Shown here: positions 58,343-64,000 of the stretch, piece after piece
How the letters are laid out: every line of letters starts with the position of its first letter
Numbering within the stretch: position 1 is the stretch's first letter
From: Clostridia bacterium
GTDB lineage: Bacteria > Bacillota > Clostridia > Oscillospirales > CAG-382
Length of the DNA: 64,000 bases
Assembly: GCA_017447445.1 (NCBI GenBank)
Contig: JAFSNK010000038.1
Span: 24,614-88,613, forward strand
Direction of reading: 5' to 3'
The notes under the pieces: model-generated
What the model was told of the DNA's origin: nothing
Database searches by the model: none
Seen by the model: only the letters and a program-made list of their open reading frames with translations
Program-made: the position numbers and the translations under genes

Positions 58343-59200
58343 ATGGAAAGAAACACTTTGCTTATGCTTCGCGAAAGGGCTGCGAGGATACGCATGCTCT
58401 CCGTCGAAGCGATCTACGGCGCGAAAAGCGGGCATCCGGGCGGATCGCTCTCTATCGCCGAGATCATCGCCTACCTCTATTTCGACAAGATGAAGGTCGA
58501 TCCGAAGAACCCCCGGGACCCCGAAAGGGACAGGTTCGTTCTCTCCAAAGGGCACTGCTGCCCGGCGCTTTACGCGGCTCTCGCGATGCGCGGATTTTTC
58601 GATGAATCCGAGCTGAAAAAGCTCCGCAAGTTAGGCGCGATGCTCCAGGGACACCCGGATATGAAGTCCATACCCGGCATAGATATGTCCACCGGCTCGC
58701 TCGGGCAGGGCTTTTCCGCGGCGTGCGGAATGGCGGCGCGCGCCAAGCGCGAAGGGATGAAATGGCGCGTTTACACTATTCTGGGCGACGGCGAGATCGA
58801 AGAAGGGCAGGTATGGGAGGCGGCGATGTTCGCCAACATGTATAAGCTCGACAACATCACGGCTTTCGTCGATTTCAACGGATATCAGATCGACGGCGCC
58901 GTTACCGAAGTTATGGACCCAACGCCGATTGACGAAAAATTCCGCGCCTTCGGCTGGCACGTCAGCGTTATCGACGGCCACGATTTAGAGGCGATAGAAA
59001 AAGCGGTTTCCGAAGCGGGATCCTGCGGCAGGCCCGCCGCGATAATCTGCAACACCGTAAAGGGCAAAGGCGTTTCCTTTATGGAAAACAACTATACCTG
59101 GCACGGCAAAGCGCCGAAGGACGAGGAATACGCGATAGCCGAAAAGGAACTGCGCGAGGCATATGAAAAAGCTGCGGAGGATTCGAAAAATGGCAGATAA
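58343..59200 (+). CDS. Transketolase, N-terminal (TPP-binding) subunit
   Basis: 285 residues carrying the pyrophosphate half of a split transketolase. It has AKSGHPGGSLS (His31), SKGHCCPALYAA, GSLGQGFSAACGMA and the thiamine-diphosphate motif GDGEIEEGQVWEAAMF (from about 148) ending in FVDFNGYQ. It works with the product of the next gene to move two-carbon units between sugar phosphates in the pentose phosphate pathway. The split form is normal in many Clostridia, not a frameshift. It has a GG-rich site 41 bases after rluD. Confidence 0.95.
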   Translation: MERNTLLMLRERAARIRMLSVEAIYGAKSGHPGGSLSIAEIIAYLYFDKMKVDPKNPRDPERDRFVLSKGHCCPALYAALAMRGFFDESELKKLRKLGAMLQGHPDMKSIPGIDMSTGSLGQGFSAACGMAARAKREGMKWRVYTILGDGEIEEGQVWEAAMFANMYKLDNITAFVDFNGYQIDGAVTEVMDPTPIDEKFRAFGWHVSVIDGHDLEAIEKAVSEAGSCGRPAAIICNTVKGKGVSFMENNYTWHGKAPKDEEYAIAEKELREAYEKAAEDSKNGR

Positions 59201-60125
59201 AGAAGCAACCAGAGCCGCGTATGGCAGAAAACTCGCCGAGCTCGGCGAAAAATACAATTTCTACGTTCTTGACGCCGACCTTTCCGGCTCCACACAGACG
59301 GCTGTCTTTGCAAAGAAATACCCGCAAAGGTTCTTCAACTGCGGCATAGCGGAAGAGAATATGATCTCCGTCGCCGCGGGTATCGCCGCCACCGGAGTTC
59401 CGGCTTTTGCCTCTTCGTTCGCGATGTTCGCCTGCGGGCGCGCGTTCGAACAGATCCGCAACTCTGTCGCTTATCCGGCGCTTCCGGTCCGCATCTGTGC
59501 TTCGCACGCCGGCGTTACGGTGGGCGAGGACGGCGCGACGCACCAGTTCTGCGAGGACATCGCCGTTATGCGCGCGCTTCCGAACATGACTGTGATCGCT
59601 CCCGCCGATTCGGCCTCCACAGAAGCGATCCTGGAACAGCTTATGACTTTGCAGGGCCCGGCTTATATGCGTCTGGGAAGATACGCCGTTCCGCAGGTCT
59701 ACGCCAGGGGTGAGCATAAGTTTGAAATAGGCAAGGGGCTTGTCGTCGCCGACGGGCGCGATATCACGCTTGCCGCAAACGGCATAATGGTCTCCGCCGC
59801 CATCGAGGCGCGCGCTCTGCTCGCCGAAAAGGGGATCGACGCCGCGGTGCTGGATATCCACACCGTAAAACCGCTTGACGAAGCGCTTATCCTGCACTAC
59901 GCCGCGAAGACGGGCAGGATAGTCGCCGCCGAGGAACACACCGTTATAGGCGGTCTGGGCGACGCGATCTGTTCGCTCATCGCGCAGAACGGCGGAGCGA
60001 AAGTCGCAAAAGTCGGCGTGAACGACAAATTCGGCACCAGCGCGTCCGCCGCGGTGCTTCTGGAGCACTACGGGCTGACCGCCGCCGGGATAGTCGCACG
60101 CGCGCTCGAACTGCTCGGCAAATAA
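59190..60125 (+). CDS. Transketolase, C-terminal subunit
   Basis: 311 residues from ATG 59190, placed by GCGGAGG upstream and the usual MADKEATRAAYG start; it overlaps the N-terminal subunit gene by 11 bases. The pyrimidine-binding domain (NCGIAEENMISVAAGIA, where the Glu activates thiamine) is followed by the transketolase C-domain with EEHTVIGGLGDAI. Together with the previous gene it forms the complete enzyme. A hairpin follows the stop. Confidence 0.95.
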   Translation: MADKEATRAAYGRKLAELGEKYNFYVLDADLSGSTQTAVFAKKYPQRFFNCGIAEENMISVAAGIAATGVPAFASSFAMFACGRAFEQIRNSVAYPALPVRICASHAGVTVGEDGATHQFCEDIAVMRALPNMTVIAPADSASTEAILEQLMTLQGPAYMRLGRYAVPQVYARGEHKFEIGKGLVVADGRDITLAANGIMVSAAIEARALLAEKGIDAAVLDIHTVKPLDEALILHYAAKTGRIVAAEEHTVIGGLGDAICSLIAQNGGAKVAKVGVNDKFGTSASAAVLLEHYGLTAAGIVARALELLGK

Positions 60126-60138
60126 GTAAAAACGCAAA

Positions 60139-60167
60139 ACGGGCGGCTTCTGCCGCCCGTAATTTAT
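60139..60167 (+). terminator. Hairpin after the transketolase genes
   Basis: ACGGGCGGC (60139-60147) pairs perfectly with GCCGCCCGT (60152-60160) around a four-base loop. The following AATTTAT is a poor T-run, so termination may be partial. Confidence 0.55.
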
Positions 60168-60190
60168 ACCGTGACTACAGGGGAATAAAA

Positions 60191-60955
60191 ATGAACGTAT
60201 ACGAGCTTTCCGCCGCGCTTGACGAACGCATCCCGCTTTCCCTGCGCGAGGAATGGGATACCGACGGGCTTATGGTCGCGCCGGACGGAAAAAAAGAAAT
60301 AAAAAAAGCGCTTATCGCGCTGGACGCCACTTCGCCCGCGCTTGAATACGCGGTGAAGACCGGCGCGGACGCGGTGATCACGCACCATCCGCTGGTGTTC
60401 GACCCGCTTAAACGGCTCTGCGAAGACGACGCTGCGGGCAAACGCGTTATCTTCTGCGTGCGGAACGGCGTTTCCGTGCTTTCCTACCACACGCGGCTCG
60501 ATTCCGCGGAAGGCGGCGTGAACGACCGGCTCGCCGAAGCGCTGGGGCTTAAAAACACGCGCGCCTTCCTGCCGTTCGGCAGAGTGGGCGATACCGCGCG
60601 GGAATACGGCTTCGGGGAATTCCGCGCCATGTGCGAGCAGGCGCTGGGCGAAACGGCTTTCGCCTGCGTAAAAAAGCGCGAAAGTATAAAAAAAGCCGCC
60701 GTCGTTTCCGGCGGGGGCAAGCATTTCGTGCGCGACGCGTTCCTTGCGGGCGCGGACGTTTACGTTACCGGGGAAGCCGACCACGCCGCGCTTATCGAGG
60801 CGGCGGAGTACGGTATGAATATGCTTTGCCTCACACACCACGCCACCGAACGCGTAGTGCTCCCCGCATTGGCGCGGTTCGTGCGGGAAGCCTCGCGCGA
60901 TAGGATCGAAACCGAGATATTCGATTTCGACAGAGTAAACGAATATGGCGTTTGA
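60191..60955 (+). CDS. Nif3-like dinuclear metal centre protein
   Basis: A 254-residue Nif3/YbgI/YqfO family protein. Metal ligands are visible in EEWDTDGLMV, VITHHPLVFDP (His65-His66), SYHTRLDSAEGGVND and CLTHHATER near the end. The family folds into a toroidal hexamer with two metals and has been linked to GTP cyclohydrolase-like chemistry or metal handling; its role is not settled. The short form without the inserted YqfO domain. It overlaps rqcH by 11 bases. In many Bacillota a tRNA methyltransferase (TrmK) gene precedes it, which is not the case here. Confidence 0.93.
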   Translation: MNVYELSAALDERIPLSLREEWDTDGLMVAPDGKKEIKKALIALDATSPALEYAVKTGADAVITHHPLVFDPLKRLCEDDAAGKRVIFCVRNGVSVLSYHTRLDSAEGGVNDRLAEALGLKNTRAFLPFGRVGDTAREYGFGEFRAMCEQALGETAFACVKKRESIKKAAVVSGGGKHFVRDAFLAGADVYVTGEADHAALIEAAEYGMNMLCLTHHATERVVLPALARFVREASRDRIETEIFDFDRVNEYGV

Positions 60956-62672
60956 CGGCTTCTTCTGCGCCGCCGCCGCGCGCGAGCTGAACCGATGGTC
61001 CGGCGCAAGGGTGGAAAAGATCTTCCAAAGCTCGCAGACCTGCTTTTTCTTCGCGCTTTACAAAGACGGCGAGCACGTCAATCTGGTGATTTCCGCTTCC
61101 GCTTCCCGCCCGATGCTGGCGGTTACCGCGGGCTCCGTCGCGCGGCCGGAAACTCCCACGCCGCAGTGTATGCTCTACCGCAAGCATCTGCAGAATGCCC
61201 GACTTGCCGCCGCCGAATGGGTGGAAAACGAGCGTATCGTCCGCTTCGCGTTCGATTCCGCGGACGAGATGGGATATATCCGGCGCAAGTATATATTCGC
61301 GGAGATGATGGGCAAATACAGCAATATAATACTCACGGACGGCGACCTGCGCATCCTTTCCGCCGCCTCGCTTTCGGATATAACCGGCTCGGTGCGGCAG
61401 ATAATGGTCGGGCTGAAATACGAACAGCCGCCGAAGCAGGACAAGATCTCCGCGCCGGGGATAAGCGAGCCGGAGTTTTATTCGCTCTGCGCGGAAAAGC
61501 GCGGCGCGAGGATAAGCGATTTCCTGCTGCGGACTTTCCTGGCGTTCTCGCCGCTCACCGCGCGTGAGCTTGCCTTCCGCGCCGCGGGGGACGTGGATGC
61601 GCCGCTGGACGAGGCAAGCGAAAAGGCGCTTTACCCGGTCTTCCGCGAATTCATAAACGCGATAGAACGGGGCGATCACGCTCCCTCCGCCGTGTTTGAC
61701 GAAAAGGGCGACGGAATCGAGTATTCGTTTACGGAACTGCGGCAGTATTCCGCGCCGCTGGTGCAAAAACGCTACGAAACGCTTTCGGCGATGCAGCAGG
61801 ATTACTTCGGCAGGCGCGAGGAGGCGGTGAATATCAGCCGCTATTCGCATCTGCTCACGCAAACCGTCAACACCGATCTCGCCCGGGCGCGCAAAAAGCT
61901 TTCGCTGCTTAAAACCGAGCTTTCGGAATGCGCCGCAATGGAGGAATACCGCGTAAAGGGCGACGTGATAACCGCCAATATCTACCGTATGAAGCAGGGC
62001 GACGAAACGCTTACGGCGTTCGATTACGAAAGCGGCGCGGAGATGACAGTCGCGCTCGAAAAGAACCTCGCCCCCGCGAAGAACGCGCAGAAATACTATA
62101 AAAAATACGCCAAATTAAAGCGCGCCTCCGTTTCGCTCGCGGAGCAGATACAAAAGACCGAGGCACGCTGCGATTATCTGGAGGGCGTGCTCGGCTTCAT
62201 CGAACGCGCCGCCTCCCCGGCGGAGCTGGCGGAGATAAGGCAGGAGCTCGCGGAGGGCGGATTCATTTCCGAAAAGCGCGAACCCGGCGCAAAAAAGAAA
62301 AGCCCCGCCGCAAAGCCGCTTTCGTTCACCACCACGGACGGGCTCACCGTGCGCGTCGGGCGCAACAACCGGCAGAACGACGCGTTGACGGCTTCCGCTT
62401 CGCGCAACGACCTGTGGTTCCATATAAAGGGCTTCCACGGCTCGCACGTGGTGCTTACCGTCGGCGATACCGAGCCGACAGACCGCGATTACACCGAATC
62501 CGCCATGCTCGCCGCCTATTACAGCGAAAAGCGCGGCAGCGATAACGTCGGCGTGGACTATACGCGCGTCCGCTGCCTTAAAAAGCCGAACGGCAGCGCG
62601 CCCGGGTTCGTGACCTACGAAAAATACTACACCGCCGTCGTGAACGCAAGGAATCCGTTCGAAAAGAATTAG
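60945..62672 (+). CDS. rqcH: RqcH (NFACT) ribosome quality control protein
   Basis: 575 residues: an NFACT-N domain (about 1-200) with DGFFCAAAARELN and GRIEKIFQ-like ARVEKIFQ, helix-hairpin and coiled-coil regions (about 210-440), and a C-terminal NFACT-R domain with ASRNDLWFHIKGFHGSHVVL (split at the turn). RqcH binds stalled large subunits and adds C-terminal alanine tails to the nascent chain for degradation. Older annotation as fibronectin-binding protein is likely secondary. The length and all domains are complete. A strong terminator follows. Confidence 0.94.
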   Translation: MAFDGFFCAAAARELNRWSGARVEKIFQSSQTCFFFALYKDGEHVNLVISASASRPMLAVTAGSVARPETPTPQCMLYRKHLQNARLAAAEWVENERIVRFAFDSADEMGYIRRKYIFAEMMGKYSNIILTDGDLRILSAASLSDITGSVRQIMVGLKYEQPPKQDKISAPGISEPEFYSLCAEKRGARISDFLLRTFLAFSPLTARELAFRAAGDVDAPLDEASEKALYPVFREFINAIERGDHAPSAVFDEKGDGIEYSFTELRQYSAPLVQKRYETLSAMQQDYFGRREEAVNISRYSHLLTQTVNTDLARARKKLSLLKTELSECAAMEEYRVKGDVITANIYRMKQGDETLTAFDYESGAEMTVALEKNLAPAKNAQKYYKKYAKLKRASVSLAEQIQKTEARCDYLEGVLGFIERAASPAELAEIRQELAEGGFISEKREPGAKKKSPAAKPLSFTTTDGLTVRVGRNNRQNDALTASASRNDLWFHIKGFHGSHVVLTVGDTEPTDRDYTESAMLAAYYSEKRGSDNVGVDYTRVRCLKKPNGSAPGFVTYEKYYTAVVNARNPFEKN

Positions 62673-62683
62673 TTTGCGAACAG

Positions 62684-62717
62684 AAAAACCGCCTCCGGTC
62701 AAGGGAGGCGGTTTTTT
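62684..62717. terminator. Bidirectional terminator between rqcH and the LiaF-like gene
   Basis: AACCGCCTCC (62687-62696) pairs perfectly with GGAGGCGGTT (62704-62713) around a seven-base loop, with A residues before and T residues after. It serves both converging transcripts. Confidence 0.88.
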
Positions 62718-62729
62718 GCTTGCCTTTGC

Positions 62730-63404
62730 TTATTCGAACACCACCGAAACGGTGCCGACGTTGTCGTGAATAACCAAAGTGATGCTCTGCGAGCAGGGGT
62801 AATCCTGCGGGGGAACGTCCACTTTGCCGACGTTGTTGCTGATCTGAGTGGCGACCATCCAGGTGCCGGGGATGCGCAGCGTTACGGTCCCGAGGTTGTC
62901 CGAAACGGTAATAACGCCGTTGCCGGGGTATGCGTCGCGGTTGGTGATGTAGACCTGCACGTTGCCGAGATTATCGTGTATGAGCGCGGAAGCAAGGTCC
63001 TTGCCCGCGTCGAGATAAACGCCCGTCCTGCCCATTCTCTTCGTGCTGTTAAGAACGGTGCGGTTGGGGAGCAGCATTCCCACGCCGAGCGTGAGAAGCA
63101 GAGCCACAAGCAGTACCAGCCAGGTGGAGATAAGGTCTTCGCCCTTGCCGAGCCATATGCCGAGCGGAGCTTCGAACACCAGGAACAGGAACGCGAGCGG
63201 GAAGAATATGGAAGCGAACTTCAACTGAACTATCTCGTAAACGATCCAGCCGAGAAGCAGGACTCCCAGAATGATGCGCCAGGGGGTTATCCCCTCGCCC
63301 AGGTTCACGCCGACCGCGTCGAGTATTATAAGCGCCGCGGCACAGATGAACACCACGCCCCAGAATATCGGGCGGAACCTTGTTTTGACGTTGCTGTTTT
63401 TCAT
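62730..63404 (-). CDS. LiaF-like transmembrane protein
   Basis: 224 residues. Four membrane segments lie within about residues 12-112, starting with the RFRPIFWG-like FRPIFWGVVFI pattern. A cytoplasmic beta-strand repeat domain follows, with three similar units: DNLGNVQVYI, DNLGTVTLRI and DNVGTVSVVF. This is the LiaF/DUF5668-type architecture used in cell-envelope stress sensing. It overlaps the LytTR regulator gene by four bases on the minus strand, so regulator and membrane protein form a pair, a common set-up in Clostridia in which the membrane protein may modulate the regulator (inference). Confidence 0.85.
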   Translation of the reverse strand: MKNSNVKTRFRPIFWGVVFICAAALIILDAVGVNLGEGITPWRIILGVLLLGWIVYEIVQLKFASIFFPLAFLFLVFEAPLGIWLGKGEDLISTWLVLLVALLLTLGVGMLLPNRTVLNSTKRMGRTGVYLDAGKDLASALIHDNLGNVQVYITNRDAYPGNGVITVSDNLGTVTLRIPGTWMVATQISNNVGKVDVPPQDYPCSQSITLVIHDNVGTVSVVFE

Positions 63405-63862
63405 TGTTGATTTAACCTCGTTTCTTCGATTATTGTGCGGACCACCTTGTAGTACATCCGCGATATGTAAATTCTTTTTCCGGTTTCATAGAACGCCGCT
63501 TCGGCGATCCCCGTCGGCGAACGTTTAAGCGACCTTATCTTCGCCGTGTTCACCACGCAGCATTTGGAGGCGCGTGTGAAGGTGCGCGGCAGCAGCTCCT
63601 CCAGCTCGTTCAGGTGAAGCTGGCAGGAAAAGCAATCCTTTACGGTGTGCGCCCACACGCGGTTGTCGGCGGTCTCGAAGAACAGCACCTCGCCGTAGGG
63701 AAGGTACAGTTCCGAATCGCCGTTTTTCAGCGCCAGCTCCCCGGAGGCGGAAAGCGCCGCGCCGATTGCGACCTGAAGCCGACGCACGTTTTCGTCTATC
63801 TCGCGCGCGTAGATCACGACCTCCTCCGGCCGTTCGGGGTCGATCTCGATTTTCAGCTTCAT
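63401..63862 (-). CDS. LytTR family DNA-binding regulator
   Basis: 153 residues with no receiver domain. An N-terminal part of about 45 residues (EIDPERPEEVVIYARE) precedes a LytTR domain (about 50-150), with YLPYGEVLFFETADNRVWAHT, LNELEELLPRTFTRASKCCVVN and IRSLKRSP matching the ten-strand DNA-binding fold. Stand-alone LytTR proteins paired with a membrane protein often regulate their own operon. The promoter region carries direct repeats spaced two helical turns apart, fitting LytTR dimer binding. Confidence 0.9.
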   Translation of the reverse strand: MKLKIEIDPERPEEVVIYAREIDENVRRLQVAIGAALSASGELALKNGDSELYLPYGEVLFFETADNRVWAHTVKDCFSCQLHLNELEELLPRTFTRASKCCVVNTAKIRSLKRSPTGIAEAAFYETGKRIYISRMYYKVVRTIIEETRLNQQ

Positions 63863-63887
63863 ACCGTCGCCTCCGTTCTTCGCGTTA

Positions 63888-63916
63888 ATTATAAAACATT
63901 GTTCCGCGTTTGTAAA
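63888..63916 (-). promoter_or_regulatory. Promoter of the LytTR-LiaF pair
   Basis: On the minus strand: TTTACA (plus 63916-63911), 17-base spacer, TATAAT (plus 63893-63888). A CGGAGG ribosome-binding site precedes the ATG at 63862. Confidence 0.75.
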
Positions 63917-63928
63917 GTACTTTTGTCC

Positions 63929-63955
63929 AAGTGGGCGATTTTTGCCCCTAAGTGG
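63929..63955 (-). promoter_or_regulatory. Direct repeats, candidate LytTR operator
   Basis: AAGTGG occurs at 63929-63934 and 63950-63955 on the plus strand (CCACTT on the coding strand), exactly 21 bases apart, beginning 12 bases upstream of the -35. LytTR proteins bind imperfect direct repeats about 21 bases apart on one face of the helix. Confidence 0.55.
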
Positions 63956-63981
63956 AAGCCCGCGGCGGTTTTCTTGCGTTA

Positions 63982-64000
63982 AGTGAATAGTGAATAGTGA
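63982..64000. repeat. Short tandem repeat AGTGAAT at the window edge
   Basis: AGTGAAT occurs twice in a row followed by AGTGA at the very end of the window. The array continues outside, so its length is unknown. Confidence 0.5.

Noticed and set aside
58343..60125. Transketolase broken by a frameshift
   Set aside because: Each half has its own ribosome-binding site and normal ends; split transketolases are standard in many Clostridia.
1..64000. CRISPR array, prophage, insertion sequence or restriction system
   Set aside because: No regularly spaced repeats, integrase, transposase, phage structural or nuclease-methylase genes were seen anywhere in the window.

Overview
The window reads as a chromosomal segment of a GC-rich, spore-forming, Gram-positive member of the Clostridia (Bacillota), probably an uncultured gut-type lineage. 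The reasons are a SpoIIE phosphatase and a LysM-GH18 cortex-lytic-type enzyme, Bacillota-type gene strings (nadD-yqeK-rsfS; yggS-sepF-yggT-divIVA-ileS-lspA-rluD), a zinc-binding archaeal/eukaryotic-type ProRS, lipobox lipoproteins, and consensus sigma-A promoters (TTGACA-N17-TATAAT) in the few AT-rich gaps. Isoleucine ATA codons are frequent despite the high GC. The species cannot be named from the sequence. I saw no rRNA, tRNA, CRISPR array, insertion sequence or prophage, and no gene-free stretch exceeds about 180 bases.

Layout. 0-4 kb: envelope and polysaccharide genes (phosphodiester glycosidase, GT2-GtrA glycosyltransferase, PAP2 phosphatase) and two small proteins. 4.1-9.0 kb: a self-contained five-gene lipid operon (fakA-like, plsX, fakB/DegV-like, GNAT acyltransferase, acyl carrier protein) ending in a strong terminator. 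9.1-15.1 kb, minus strand: a surface protein with InlB-like repeats, a small membrane protein, a NUDIX hydrolase and two tandem beta-lactamase-fold serine hydrolases. 15.2-19.4 kb: proS, a TIM-barrel isomerase and a U32 peptidase. 19.4-24.3 kb, minus strand: a methionine/C1 operon (metH, metF, a methyltransferase, a YerC-type regulator) downstream of a decayed DUF4855 gene. 24.4-28.6 kb: an intact divergent DUF4855 surface protein, a YbaK deacylase and an orphan solute-binding lipoprotein.

28.7-33.8 kb is the most accessory-looking part: an AT-rich secreted protein, a lipoprotein with a Cys/His motif, an ABC ATPase and a permease made of two fused halves. 33.9-38.5 kb, minus strand: a YwaF-type membrane protein, spoIIE with a Spo0A-type box, and the LysM-GH18 protein. 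38.6-46 kb: a possible 27-residue peptide, argS, yebC, nadD, yqeK, rsfS, leuS and a phosphodiesterase. 46-50 kb: dapA, queA, a flippase-like membrane protein and miaA. 50-58.3 kb: a division/growth cluster (HlyD-like, yggS, sepF, yggT, divIVA) running into ileS, lspA and rluD. 58.3-62.7 kb: split transketolase, a Nif3-like protein and rqcH. 62.7-63.9 kb, minus strand: a LytTR regulator and a LiaF-like membrane protein.

Most of the window is housekeeping. The best candidates for something undescribed are the fak-plsX-GNAT-acp operon, which looks like a dedicated route from free fatty acid to an acylated product, and the secreted-protein/lipoprotein/fused-permease ABC cassette at 28.7-33.8 kb.
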